A DNA stretch of 64,000 nt. It comes from JBAVQS01 sp049694275 (GTDB taxonomy: Bacteria > Chloroflexota > Anaerolineae > UBA4142 > SHND01). The notes beneath the pieces were generated by a model, which saw only the letters and a program-made list of their open reading frames with translations, ran no database searches and was not told where the DNA came from. The DNA lies in the NCBI GenBank assembly GCA_049694275.1, contig JBAVQS010000198.1, positions 19,890-83,889 on the forward strand, in the 5' to 3' direction. Shown piece after piece: positions 17,999-26,575 of the stretch. How positions within the stretch are numbered: the first letter of the stretch is position 1; the number at the start of each line of letters is the position of its first letter. The translations under genes were made by a program, and so were the position numbers.

Positions 17999-19557
17999 AA
18001 GACGTACAACCCCCGGACGGTATTGCTCGCCCGATCCTGGCCCCTCGCGATTCAATCGCCGGCGCCTACCATCTGCGTTTTGCCCTGCGCTCCCTTTTCA
18101 TCTATACAGGCCTCGCCGTCGCCGTTGCTTGCGTCTATCTCTTGCTCGCCCAGGCGCAAAACGGCGCTTTTGGTTTCCCGCTGGATGATGCGTGGATTCA
18201 CCAGGTCTATGCGCGAAATCTCGGGATGCGCGGTGAGTTTTCTTTCTTTAGCGGCCAACCAAGTGCGGGCTCGACTTCGCCCCTCTGGGCGCTTGTCCTG
18301 GCTCCGGCGTACATGCTCCATATCGATTTCCGGGTCTGGACGGTGGCGCTCGGTATCTTGTGCCTGGGGGCGTCTGCGTTCTTTGCGTCGCGGCTGGCGC
18401 GGCGGCTTGATGTTCGTTCGTGGGTGGCCGACTGGCTCGTCCCCCTTTTTATCATCCTCGAATGGCATCTCACCTGGGCCTCGGTCAGCGGGATGGAAAT
18501 TTTGCTCTTTGTTTTACTCTCGCTGGCTCTAATCGATGGATTCCTCGCGCAGGCGCGCCCTTTGGGGCTGGGTCTCCTCGCCGGGCTTTTGACCCTCACG
18601 CGTCCCGAAGGGATTGTTCTTGCTGGCCTGGTTGTAATGAGTCTGTCCATTCGCTGGTGGTTGTCGCTTCGCGAACCCGTAGGCAGCAGATCGGTCTGGA
18701 CTTTGCTTCAGACGCTTGTGGCTTTTGGCGCGTCGTTCCTGCTACTCCTGGTTCCCTATGCTCTCTTTAACTTGTGGACGAGTGGCACTATTCTACCCAA
18801 TACCTTTTATGCCAAATCACAAGAATATGCCGAGCTCTTGCAAAACAATCTCTTACTCCGCTGGCTCTCTCTGTTTCGCCAGCCCGTCCTGGGCGCTCAA
18901 GTGCTTGTTCTTCCTGGCATGGGCCTGATCGTATGGCGGCTAGTGCGCACTCGCCGCTATGAACTCTTGCTGCCGCTTATCTGGGTGTTGGCTCTTCCCA
19001 CGCTCTATGCAGTGCGGCTGCCGGTTGATTACCAGTTCGGCCGCTATGAAATGCCAATTATTCCTTTGATCGTCATTTATGGGGTGGCGGGTACTGCAGA
19101 ACTGCTGTCCAGGATTCGCGCTCGAGTTATCCGGCGGGCGTGGGCGTTGACTGTTGCGGTGTTGGTGGGGGTGTTTGCCTGGTTGGGAGCGAATCAATAT
19201 GCGCGCTCGACGGCAATCATCAACTGCGAGATGGTCGCGACGGCGCGCTGGACGGCGGCCAATCTTGCCCCAGGCGCGCTGATCGCCGTCCATGATATCG
19301 GGGCGCAAGCCTATTTCGACTCGCATCCCATGCTCGACCTCGCGGGCCTGGTTTCGCCCGAGGTCATCCCATTCATCCGGGACCAGCGACGCCTGGCGGA
19401 ATGGATGCAGGTGCGAGGTGCACGATATGCGATCTTTTTCCCCTCATGGTATCCCGATCTGGTCAGGGATTCGCGCTTTGTCCTGATTCATTCGGACAGC
19501 TGTGATGCCACGCGGGCGAGCGGAGAGGTAGACCTGGCAGTATACGAGATCAGATAA
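17983..19557 (+). CDS. GT-C-type polytopic membrane glycosyltransferase
   Basis: A 524-residue protein. After about 45 cytoplasmic residues come some ten helices. The first outer loop carries FPLDDAWIHQVYARNL, with a D-D pair where GT39/GT83-like enzymes have their catalytic acidic residue, then SAGSTSPLW. The C-terminal domain (about 400-524) has TARWTAANLAPGALIAVHDIGA and DLAGLVSPE. The ATG overlaps the Cache gene by 16 bases. A strong hairpin terminator follows 25 bases after the stop, ending the leftward glycan region. Confidence 0.6.
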   Translation: MAHPVKDVQPPDGIARPILAPRDSIAGAYHLRFALRSLFIYTGLAVAVACVYLLLAQAQNGAFGFPLDDAWIHQVYARNLGMRGEFSFFSGQPSAGSTSPLWALVLAPAYMLHIDFRVWTVALGILCLGASAFFASRLARRLDVRSWVADWLVPLFIILEWHLTWASVSGMEILLFVLLSLALIDGFLAQARPLGLGLLAGLLTLTRPEGIVLAGLVVMSLSIRWWLSLREPVGSRSVWTLLQTLVAFGASFLLLLVPYALFNLWTSGTILPNTFYAKSQEYAELLQNNLLLRWLSLFRQPVLGAQVLVLPGMGLIVWRLVRTRRYELLLPLIWVLALPTLYAVRLPVDYQFGRYEMPIIPLIVIYGVAGTAELLSRIRARVIRRAWALTVAVLVGVFAWLGANQYARSTAIINCEMVATARWTAANLAPGALIAVHDIGAQAYFDSHPMLDLAGLVSPEVIPFIRDQRRLAEWMQVRGARYAIFFPSWYPDLVRDSRFVLIHSDSCDATRASGEVDLAVYEIR

Positions 19558-19583
19558 GTGTTGCGATGGTCGCGCGATCATAG

Positions 19584-19623
19584 AGAAAGAGCTTGGAGGC
19601 CCGGCCGGGCCTAAGCTCTTTCT
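19584..19623. terminator. bidirectional intrinsic terminator
   Basis: AGAAAGAGCTT (19584-19594) pairs with AAGCTCTTTCT (19613-19623), and the interior 19597-19612 is a perfect palindrome of eight plus eight bases, with a two-base bulge between the two stems. U-rich stretches follow the stem on both strands. It lies between two convergent genes and should end transcription from both. Confidence 0.85.
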
Positions 19624-19628
19624 TCTCT

Positions 19629-20246
19629 CTACGGGTGTGGGTAGAGCACATTGTGCTCGGGGGCATTGGGCAAATATAACACGAATGCCTTTTTCCCTGC
19701 TTGCAGCCCCGCCCCTGGGGTGTTGAGCGTTGTCACGCGTCCCTCAAAGGTGCGGCCGCTCATTTGAAATTGATACCGGATGAGCCATGGATGCCGATTA
19801 TTGACGCGCACGCTGTAATTCTCTTGCACCCCGATGATCTGGCCTTCAGTCGCTTGCCCTTCGCGCAAGACCTGGATAACCTGGCGGGCTTGTCCATAGC
19901 GCCAAAAGCCGAGTGCCAGGCCGACAATCAGGAACAAGGGGCCGATGATCGCAAAGGGTATCCCGACAAAAGCCGTGACTCGTCCGAGAGTTAATCCGGT
20001 TCCCACGAGGGTAAAAACCAGGCCGAGCAAAAGGAAAACGAAACCAGTAATCGCGGCTCCATCTGCCGACAACAAGCGCCAGGCGTAGCTGTCGGAAATC
20101 GGGCGCGGCGCCAGCGGCGGGCTAGGCAAGATCTCGTCTGATTCAGAGGGGACCTTTTCTGCAGGCAGTGGCAGCGGTCCGCCGCAGTTCTTGCAGTTGG
20201 ATTGAAAGGTCGCATAATTCGTGCCGCACCAGGGGCAGGTCAACAT
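19629..20246 (-). CDS. zinc-ribbon membrane protein, DUF3592-like
   Basis: A 205-residue protein. The N-terminus is a four-cysteine zinc ribbon (C4-P-W-C7 and C18-K-N-C21), followed by a proline-rich linker, two membrane helices (about residues 65-118) and a C-terminal segment with GQIIGVQENYSVRVNN and the beta-rich YQFQMSGRTFEGRV that resembles DUF3592. The combination suggests a small membrane scaffold, but no function is established. A GAAGGAG ribosome-binding site precedes the ATG. It converges on the glycan operon at the shared terminator. Confidence 0.55.
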   Translation of the reverse strand: MLTCPWCGTNYATFQSNCKNCGGPLPLPAEKVPSESDEILPSPPLAPRPISDSYAWRLLSADGAAITGFVFLLLGLVFTLVGTGLTLGRVTAFVGIPFAIIGPLFLIVGLALGFWRYGQARQVIQVLREGQATEGQIIGVQENYSVRVNNRHPWLIRYQFQMSGRTFEGRVTTLNTPGAGLQAGKKAFVLYLPNAPEHNVLYPHP

Positions 20247-20294
20247 GTTGGCTTGACTCCTTCAATGCAGGTTCGACAATTCAGCACATGCGGC

Positions 20295-20323
20295 ATTCTA
20301 CACTCAAACCTGCTCCAAATCAA
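20295..20323 (-). promoter_or_regulatory. promoter of the zinc-ribbon membrane protein gene
   Basis: On the minus strand, TTGATT (complement of 20318-20323) and TAGAAT (complement of 20295-20300) are spaced by 17 bases, about 50 bases upstream of the ATG. Confidence 0.5.
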
Positions 20324-20389
20324 CCACCCTTCTAACTTACCGTTTTCGGAGCACTTGGATGAAAATGGCCCGTATCCTCCACCCCATGC

Positions 20390-21208
20390 CTATCGTCGGT
20401 TCTTTTCAATCCACCCCACAGCGTAATCTACAAGCGGGCGCTGTCTCATTAACCGTGCAGTCCCTTTGCCTGCCGCTCCAATCTTCACCAGTCCGGTCTC
20501 GGCTTCAAAATCGTTTCCCAATTGTGCAAAATCCGATGCGTTGTTATTGATCTCGTCAAACGTTACCCATTGCCGTTCGCCGTTCACGTGGACCGGCGTC
20601 CCAGACTGGATGACCTGTTGGCCGGGCCAGTTCGCGCGATATTCGGCCAGATGGAGGGAGGTGTTATTCGCGTGAGTAACGCCGAGGAGCAGGACGGCTC
20701 CGTCGTGGTCATAGATGCGTGCGAGCGGCGACCCTTCGCCGAGGCCATGCGATAGCGAATGATTAGCAGTGATTTTGGCGGCATAAGGACCGCGCGCTGC
20801 AAAGGATACTTGTGGGTGGCTGCTGCGAAGAACGCCCTTTTGTTTGCGGAAGGTCTCTGGGATAATGCCCATTCCGCGCGTAGGCGTCAGGTCCGGGTCA
20901 AAGGCGGGCATGGTTTCGCGGATGATATCCCACCAGACAGGTGGGACTGGAGGGTTTTGCCATTGTGCCGGGTCTGACAGTTCCCCGCTGTGAGTGGGCA
21001 TCACGAGTGTCCCCTCCGGACCGAGCGCCTTTTCCAAAGCCAGAATCACTGCGACCGCGCCGCCTGATACCCACCCGAGCGCGCTCAGCGATGAGTGAAC
21101 GAGCAAGGTCATGCTTGGCGCAACGCCGAGCGCGGCTAGGTCCGCCGCCAGCGATTCGACGGTAGCCGGATGATCCCCCGTTCGCTCGACGGTCGCTTTT
21201 TCACCCAT
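20390..21208 (-). CDS. aminoglycoside N(3)-acetyltransferase family protein
   Basis: A 272-residue protein of the AAC(3)/YokD fold. Recognisable segments are LLVHSSLSALGWVSGGA near the N-terminus, GPEGTLVMPTHSGE, FDPDLTPTRGMGIIPETFR, and RSSHPQVSFAARGP, followed by SPLARIYDHDGAVLLLG. These are the CoA- and substrate-binding signatures of the family. Many chromosomal members do not confer resistance, so acetylation of an aminoglycoside is uncertain. Its start overlaps the end of fmt by eight bases, so it is co-transcribed with a translation-initiation gene. Confidence 0.75.
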   Translation of the reverse strand: MGEKATVERTGDHPATVESLAADLAALGVAPSMTLLVHSSLSALGWVSGGAVAVILALEKALGPEGTLVMPTHSGELSDPAQWQNPPVPPVWWDIIRETMPAFDPDLTPTRGMGIIPETFRKQKGVLRSSHPQVSFAARGPYAAKITANHSLSHGLGEGSPLARIYDHDGAVLLLGVTHANNTSLHLAEYRANWPGQQVIQSGTPVHVNGERQWVTFDEINNNASDFAQLGNDFEAETGLVKIGAAGKGTARLMRQRPLVDYAVGWIEKNRR

Positions 21209-22190
21209 GGGGTGCCGTACTCCCTCCGGGCGTGAGCGCAGGCTGCTCCGGTGGGTTGCTTAACCGTGCCCCAATAAACCCGCGCTGCCCGCGCACAAAT
21301 TCGTCAATTGGCATGGACCGCTTGCCCGCTAGTTGTACTTCGCTCAGCAAGAGTATGCCCTGGCCTGTTACGACTCCTATGCCGTTGTCCGTACTGAGGA
21401 CTGTTCCAGGGCTCTCGGCGGCGGGTGTGGTGTGTATATCCGCCCGCCATATTTTGAGCATTGCCGGCTGGCCACCTAGAGTCCAATAGGTAAAGGCGCT
21501 CGGCCAGGGATTATAGGCGCGGGTCGCTCTTTCGATCTCAGCTGCCGGTCTGGTCCAATCGATCAACCCCTCTTCTTTTTTGACCATGCGCGTCAGAGTC
21601 GGCTCGCCGCTTTGGGGCGTTGGCGTTATCTCACCTGCCAGCCAGTGGGGCAGGTAGTCATTCAACATCTCAGCTCCCAGATGCGCCAGCTTGAGGGTCA
21701 GGCGCCCGGTCGTATCCTCCCGTTCAATCGGTATTGAATGTATAGCGATTACTGCGCCGGTATCAACTCCTGCATCCATCTGCATGAGTGTAATGCCCGT
21801 TTCGGCGTCACCGGCCAGAATCGCTGCCGTGATGGGCGCCGCACCGCGCCACCGCGGAAGGAGGGATGCATGTGTATTGACACAGCCATGCCGTGGCATG
21901 TCGAGCACTGCCTGGGGCAGGATGAGTCCATACGCGGCGACGACGATCAGGTCAGGGGAGTAGGCGCGCAGTCGCTCTTGCATCTCGGGATTGCGCAATG
22001 TGCGCGGTTGCTCGATGGTCAATCCTCGTTCACGCGCGAGGACCTTGACCGGTGATTCGGCCAGGGCCTTGCCACGTCCTGCGGGTTTGTCAGCACGGGT
22101 GTACACTGCCACAACCTCGTGATGGTCGGACAGGGTTGAAAGGATCGGTCGCGCGAATTCCGGCGTCCCCATGAAAACGATACGAGCCAT
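21201..22190 (-). CDS. fmt: methionyl-tRNA formyltransferase
   Basis: A 329-residue protein. It begins ARIVFMGTPEFARPILSTL and has the formyl-transfer signature VNTHASLLPRWRGAAPI, with the catalytic Asn and His of the family, and the matching Asp in MQMDAGVDTGAVI. The C-terminal OB-like domain is present. Fmt adds a formyl group from 10-formyl-THF to initiator Met-tRNA. A GGAGAAG ribosome-binding site sits just before the ATG. It is divergent from recJ; def is not in the window. Confidence 0.95.
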   Translation of the reverse strand: MARIVFMGTPEFARPILSTLSDHHEVVAVYTRADKPAGRGKALAESPVKVLARERGLTIEQPRTLRNPEMQERLRAYSPDLIVVAAYGLILPQAVLDMPRHGCVNTHASLLPRWRGAAPITAAILAGDAETGITLMQMDAGVDTGAVIAIHSIPIEREDTTGRLTLKLAHLGAEMLNDYLPHWLAGEITPTPQSGEPTLTRMVKKEEGLIDWTRPAAEIERATRAYNPWPSAFTYWTLGGQPAMLKIWRADIHTTPAAESPGTVLSTDNGIGVVTGQGILLLSEVQLAGKRSMPIDEFVRGQRGFIGARLSNPPEQPALTPGGSTAPHG

Positions 22191-22283
22191 ATTCTTCTCC
22201 TATCACGGCGGGGTGGGTGTCCCCGCGGGGATGCTTCTACCAGGCGATTGTAACATACATTGTCTGTGGGTGGGCAATTGAGA

Positions 22284-22312
22284 TTGACTTGTGCTGCTAT
22301 CCCCGCTAAAAT
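22284..22312 (+). promoter_or_regulatory. recJ promoter
   Basis: TTGACT (22284-22289), 17 bases, TAAAAT (22307-22312). The expected start of transcription, about seven bases further, is only a few bases before the recJ ATG at 22323, so the message may be nearly leaderless. Confidence 0.6.
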
Positions 22313-22322
22313 AGCGCTACTT

Positions 22323-24056
22323 ATGTTGAAAAGAAAATGGGTTGTCGCTCCAAGCTGTCCTCAGTTACACCTGGAAAAATTTTCACAATTTTCACCGCTG
22401 ATCGCACAAATCCTTTACAATCGGGGTATTACGGATCTGCTCCAGGCGAAAGCGTTTCTTGTAGAAGATAAAATTGCCGGTAATTCGTTCCAGATGCTTG
22501 GCATGGAGACCGCCGTTAATCGGCTCCGGGCTGCAATCCAGGCCGGCGATCCGATTGCCGTCTATGGTGATTTTGATACCGACGGCGTGACCGCGACTGC
22601 GTTGCTTGTCCAGACCCTCCGCGCACTGGGGGCTAAAGCCATTCCTTATATTCCTCATCGCGTGGAAGAGGGTTATGGCCTGAACAAGGACGCGCTCTCT
22701 ACCTTGAAAGAAAAGGGGATGAGCGTAGTTGTGACGGTCGATTGTGGCACACGTTCGCTGGAAGAGGTTGACTTTGGCATGAATTTGGGGCTAGACATGA
22801 TTGTGACCGACCATCACATGGTGGGCCCAGAGCTCCCCACGTGTTGCGCTCTGGTCAACCCCAAACAGCCGGGCGACCCCTATCCATTTAAAGAGTTGTC
22901 AGGTGTAGGGATAGCGTTCAAACTAGCTCAGGCGCTTTTAGAATTCGAAACCCGCGCACCCGTCGGACCTTCCGTGCCGGGGATTCGCATGATTACACAA
23001 GAGAAGCTGCTCGATCTGGTGGCGCTGGGTACAGTTGCTGACCTGGTTCCGTTGGTCGGGGAAAACCGCGTTCTGGTTAAGCGGGGTATCAAGCAATTAG
23101 GAGCAACCGAGCGTCCGGGCTTGATGGCGTTGCTACAATTGGCGGGTGCGCGAAACCGCCGGATTGATGCAGGGACGATCGGATTCTTTTTGGGGCCTCG
23201 CTTGAATGCGGCTGGGCGAATCGATCATGCGCGTACTGCTTATAAGCTGCTGACGACCCAATATCCCGGGGAGGCCGAGGGCCTGGCAGGTAACTTGGAG
23301 GCAACGAACCGCGAGCGCCAGCAAATGACCGAGACAATGATCACCGAAGCGCGTGAGATACTTGCGGGCCAGCCACCCGATCAGCGTATCCTGATCGTCG
23401 GCTCGCCCCATTTCCCGGAGGGAATCGTCGGCCTGATCGCCAGCAAGCTTTCGGAAGAGGCATATCGCCCTGCGATCGCGCTACACATGGGCGAAGCCGA
23501 GAGCCGCGGGAGTTGTCGCAGCATTCCCGAGTACAACATCGTCAGCGCATTGGACGAATGCGCTGATCTTCTGGTGCGCCACGGAGGGCATGCGGCGGCG
23601 GCGGGCTTTACCGTCAAGAACGAAAATCTGGAAGCGCTGCAAGCGCGCCTGCGCACAATTGCAGACCGCATCTTTGAGGGTAACGAAATATTGCCCACCC
23701 TGCATATCGACGTCGAAGCGAATCTTCCCGAGATGAATTGGGCCATGCAGGATGCGCTCGACCAACTCGCGCCCTATGGCTTTGGGAACCGCGAGCCGGT
23801 TTTTATGACGCGTGGCGCGTGGGTTAGGAATGCGCGCATTGTCGGCAGCAACCATTTGAGCCTGCTCTTGTCCAATGGCAGCGCGGTGTGGGATGGCATT
23901 GCCTTTCGCCAAAAGGAATGGATGTCGGCCCTGGGACAACTTCCTGCGCGTGTGGATGTCGTCTATACGCTCTCCAGGCGTAACTGGGGCGGGGAGGAGC
24001 GGTTGCAACTGGAAGTCAAGGATATGCGGCTGTCAGAGGCGCACAATGCCCGCTGA
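22323..24056 (+). CDS. recJ: single-stranded-DNA exonuclease RecJ
   Basis: A 577-residue DHH/DHHA1 nuclease. Motifs are YGDFDTDGVTATALL (motif I), VTVDCGTRS (motif II), IVTDHHMVGPELP with the DHH triad, and VALGTVADLVPL (motif IV). The DHHA1 region follows with GGHAAAAGFTV, then a C-terminal OB-like part. Motif I reads D-F-D-T-D-G where many RecJ proteins have D-Y-D-A-D-G. RecJ degrades single strands 5' to 3' in recombination and mismatch repair. The ATG at 22323 is chosen over an upstream in-frame TTG because the promoter lies between them. Confidence 0.93.
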   Translation: MLKRKWVVAPSCPQLHLEKFSQFSPLIAQILYNRGITDLLQAKAFLVEDKIAGNSFQMLGMETAVNRLRAAIQAGDPIAVYGDFDTDGVTATALLVQTLRALGAKAIPYIPHRVEEGYGLNKDALSTLKEKGMSVVVTVDCGTRSLEEVDFGMNLGLDMIVTDHHMVGPELPTCCALVNPKQPGDPYPFKELSGVGIAFKLAQALLEFETRAPVGPSVPGIRMITQEKLLDLVALGTVADLVPLVGENRVLVKRGIKQLGATERPGLMALLQLAGARNRRIDAGTIGFFLGPRLNAAGRIDHARTAYKLLTTQYPGEAEGLAGNLEATNRERQQMTETMITEAREILAGQPPDQRILIVGSPHFPEGIVGLIASKLSEEAYRPAIALHMGEAESRGSCRSIPEYNIVSALDECADLLVRHGGHAAAAGFTVKNENLEALQARLRTIADRIFEGNEILPTLHIDVEANLPEMNWAMQDALDQLAPYGFGNREPVFMTRGAWVRNARIVGSNHLSLLLSNGSAVWDGIAFRQKEWMSALGQLPARVDVVYTLSRRNWGGEERLQLEVKDMRLSEAHNAR

Positions 24057-24489
24057 TGATCGAATTTATCCCATCAGGCCGATCTGTGGCGTTGGCGTTG
24101 TCGCTTTTAGCGGCGACCAGGTGCTCTTGGTCCAGCGTGGCAAGGAGCCTCGCCGTGGTGAATGGAGCATCCCTGGTGGAGCGGTTGAACTGGGTGAGAC
24201 AGTCCGGGAAGCTGCCTTGCGCGAGTTTAGCGAAGAGTGTGGCGGCGAGGTTGAGCTACGCGACGTGCTGGATGCCGTCGATGCGATCACGTATGACGAG
24301 ACCGGACGCGTTCAGTACCACTATGTGATTATCGATTTCTGGGGGGAATGGCAAGGGGGCACGCTTCGTGCACAGAGCGATATCATGGATGCGCGCTGGG
24401 TGGTGTCCGGGGATCTGGATTCGTATGCCTTGCAACGGTGGACGCGTGAGGTGATCGACAAAGCGATTGTGGCGCGGGGGCGTGGATGA
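24046..24489 (+). CDS. Nudix hydrolase
   Basis: A 147-residue Nudix protein. The Nudix box GGAVELGETVREAALREFSEECG matches G-x5-E-x7-R-E-U-x-E-E-x-G, including the metal-binding glutamates. The preceding strand VLLVQRGKEPRRGEWSIPG is typical. The ATG lies inside the last codons of recJ in another frame (11-base overlap), and the stop overlaps the next ATG. ADP-ribose or nucleotide-diphosphate cleavage is likely; the substrate is not identifiable. Confidence 0.85.
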   Translation: MPADDRIYPIRPICGVGVVAFSGDQVLLVQRGKEPRRGEWSIPGGAVELGETVREAALREFSEECGGEVELRDVLDAVDAITYDETGRVQYHYVIIDFWGEWQGGTLRAQSDIMDARWVVSGDLDSYALQRWTREVIDKAIVARGRG

Positions 24490-24869
24490 GAGAAAACGGG
24501 ATCTTGATTTCGGGCGCGGCAGGGATTTTACTGGCCGCGCTCATCTATTTCCTCTCCATCCCGATGGGCGGGTTACTCCGTTTCCTGGTATTGTCGGACG
24601 CCGAGTTTTATGTTTTTGTCGTTTTGTTTGCGGTTGCCCTGGTCGAAATGCCGGTCATGGTGTTGGCTCTCCGTGTCATGCGCTCTCGGCGGATGCCGCC
24701 CTTCCTGGTCTATGGCGCGAATGCGGGGTATGTGGCTTTTGCGGCGGTCTATGCCCTTATCCAGGTCGCGTTTTTTGGCGAATCGACCTGGTCGATGGTC
24801 TTGGTGGCTCTCTGTATTGTGCGCTGGGCAAGTGATCTTTTGCTCACCCATGTGCTCCGTGAGGTGTAA
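24486..24869 (+). CDS. small four-helix membrane protein, unknown
   Basis: A 127-residue protein with four predicted helices (about residues 8-28, 40-62, 76-95 and 102-122) and short loops with a few arginines on one side (RVMRSRRMPP). I do not recognise a family. The ATG overlaps the Nudix stop (ATGA), and DUF167 follows eight bases later, so it is part of the recJ operon. Confidence 0.5.
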   Translation: MRENGILISGAAGILLAALIYFLSIPMGGLLRFLVLSDAEFYVFVVLFAVALVEMPVMVLALRVMRSRRMPPFLVYGANAGYVAFAAVYALIQVAFFGESTWSMVLVALCIVRWASDLLLTHVLREV

Positions 24870-24877
24870 AGGACGAC

Positions 24878-25183
24878 ATGGCGATTTTGTCTGAATCGGG
24901 GTCAGGAATTACGCTGGCAGTTAAGGTTGTGCCGCGCGCCAAACGCGACGAGATCGTCGGAATAGAAGGGGATGCGCTCAAGGTGCGACTGAACGCGCCA
25001 CCGGTCGAGGGCCGGGCCAATGAGGCATTAATCAAGTTTCTGTCAGAGGTGCTGGGGGTTCGGCGCGCCGATGTCGAGATCTTGCGCGGCGAGACCACGC
25101 GTAACAAGTTAGTGCGGATCAGAGGGGTCAGCGTTGCGCATACTCAGGAAAGACTCCACCTTCAAAAGACTGGGCCAAACTAG
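24878..25183 (+). CDS. DUF167/YggU-family protein
   Basis: A 101-residue protein matching the UPF0235 pattern: VKVVPRAKRDEIVG, then LKVRLNAPPVEGRANEALIKFL, and VEILRGETTRNKLVRI. Function is unknown in any organism. It is the last gene of the recJ operon and its stop overlaps the end of the convergent coiled-coil gene. Confidence 0.85.
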   Translation: MAILSESGSGITLAVKVVPRAKRDEIVGIEGDALKVRLNAPPVEGRANEALIKFLSEVLGVRRADVEILRGETTRNKLVRIRGVSVAHTQERLHLQKTGPN

Positions 25184-25878
25184 GAGACGAGAATGCGCCC
25201 GCAGTTGACGCAAAACATCAATTCATCCCCGATACGGGCGCGGGACGCAATTCCGCTCGGTATCGCATACCCGCAAACCGCACACGACGCCCCTTTAATG
25301 TGTGCTACTGCTGAGCCTTTCTTGCTCTGAGAGAGGCTGTCATAGGTCGATAGGTCTGGCGCGGCGATTTGCGACCTGAGGTGTTCGCGTTCCTGGTTTA
25401 ACTGGGCCGCTGTCGCTTGAAGCACGGCCAGTTTAGCCGTGTCTTGCTCGTCCTCCTTCCCACGCATCGCGGTGATTTTGGCGAGAGCGTCCCGCTGGGT
25501 GGATGCCTGCGCTTGTACGGCCTCAATCTGAGCCATCAATTCAAGCATCTGATCCTCAAGCTCGCCCTTTTGGCGTTTTAGCATCTCCTCGTCGCGTGTG
25601 AGCCCACTCAGTTCCTTTGCGTTTGTCACCTTGCCGCCGTAGAGACGCAGGTCCACTCCGCGAATCTGTTCTTCCAACCCCTTGACCTCAAGTTCTAAAT
25701 TGTGCAGTCGCGCGCGCAAATCATGCTCTTGGCGAGCTGTGGCTGTCACACTCTCTTGAGCCGCTGTAACGGCAGTTTTGTCGGCCATGCGCGCTTCAAG
25801 TTTTCCGCGGGCTTGAAAGGTCTCCTGGATTCGTGTATCCAGCGTTTGGAGCTTGGCAAGGAGATTGAGGCTGTTCAT
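25180..25878 (-). CDS. coiled-coil protein with C-terminal C4 zinc ribbon (DUF164/zf-RING_7)
   Basis: A 232-residue protein. Residues about 5-170 are a long coiled coil rich in E, K, Q and L. The C-terminus has a zinc ribbon, CAVCGYAIPSG and FCVNCGRIL, giving CxxC...CxxC. This is the conserved bacterial C4-type zinc-ribbon family often found near DNA-metabolism genes; its role is not established, though a nucleic-acid or chaperone function has been proposed. It is transcribed away from mraZ. Confidence 0.8.
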   Translation of the reverse strand: MNSLNLLAKLQTLDTRIQETFQARGKLEARMADKTAVTAAQESVTATARQEHDLRARLHNLELEVKGLEEQIRGVDLRLYGGKVTNAKELSGLTRDEEMLKRQKGELEDQMLELMAQIEAVQAQASTQRDALAKITAMRGKEDEQDTAKLAVLQATAAQLNQEREHLRSQIAAPDLSTYDSLSQSKKGSAVAHIKGASCAVCGYAIPSGIASRARIGDELMFCVNCGRILVS

Positions 25879-26000
25879 CCATGTAGAGTTGGAGCAGCAG
25901 GCGATTTGCCGATGGTGACCAGTAGGCTGCGGCTCAAACCGGCGCTTGACAGGGTATGCTTAAAATTCGCACTCAAAAATGGCAAACTCATGATGCCCTA

Positions 26001-26029
26001 TTGACACTCTTGGGGAATTGGGGCATAAT
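26001..26029 (+). promoter_or_regulatory. promoter of mraZ and the dcw cluster
   Basis: TTGACA at 26001-26006, 17 bases, CATAAT at 26024-26029. This is one mismatch from consensus. Transcription should start near 26036, just before the MraZ-box-like repeats. Confidence 0.75.
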
Positions 26030-26047
26030 GGTGGTACAAGTTCCCAC

Positions 26048-26065
26048 AAAGTGGGGCAAAGTGGG
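26048..26065 (+). promoter_or_regulatory. candidate MraZ boxes
   Basis: AAAGTGGGG occurs at 26048 and again at 26058, exactly ten bases apart, directly downstream of the mraZ promoter; a related GTGGT at 26031 is twenty bases before GTGGG at 26051. MraZ of other bacteria binds tandem TGGG-type direct repeats with one helical turn between them, so autoregulation is likely. Confidence 0.6.
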
Positions 26066-26122
26066 GAACAAGACCACTCGATTCTGCGTTTTTTGAGAAT
26101 CGGTGGGGGAGTGATAGAACAC

Positions 26123-26575
26123 GTGTTCTTGGGCGAATATACTCATACATTGGACGAAAAAGGGCGCTTGACCCTCCCTGCGCGTTGGCGTGAACAGCTC
26201 GGGCTGTCGGTCGTCATCACGCGCGGACTCGACCAATGTCTCTTTGTCTTCCCCGCAGACAAATTTGAAAGTATTGCCCGAGAGATCGACCAACTCGGTT
26301 TTAGCAAATCAGACGCACGTGCATTATCGCGCCATTTATTCGCAAAAGCAACAGACGTGGAGCCGGATAAACAGGGGCGTATCATACTGACGCTGGGCCT
26401 GCGCGAGTTCGCTGGCATTGAGAGCGAGGCGGTCATCGTCGGCGTGAATAACCGGATTGAAATCTGGAATCCCCAACGCTATGCCCAGGCGGATGCGGCC
26501 ATCGAATCGGATGTGGCAGCCGTCTCTGAGCGTATGGGTGATGTTTTGCAGCGTGTTCTCTTCCAGACAGAGTGA
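26123..26575 (+). CDS. mraZ: transcriptional regulator MraZ
   Basis: A 150-residue protein, close to the usual 140-150. It has two AbrB-like SpoVT repeats: FLGEYTHTLDEKGRLTLPARW with GLDQCLFVFP, and the second DKQGRIILTLGLREF. A GTG start at 26123 (FLGEY) fits the family and has a GGGGGAG eleven bases upstream; GTG at 26111 is an alternative. MraZ binds the dcw promoter and represses or tunes the cluster. The stop overlaps the rsmH GTG by four bases. Confidence 0.93.
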   Translation: MFLGEYTHTLDEKGRLTLPARWREQLGLSVVITRGLDQCLFVFPADKFESIAREIDQLGFSKSDARALSRHLFAKATDVEPDKQGRIILTLGLREFAGIESEAVIVGVNNRIEIWNPQRYAQADAAIESDVAAVSERMGDVLQRVLFQTE

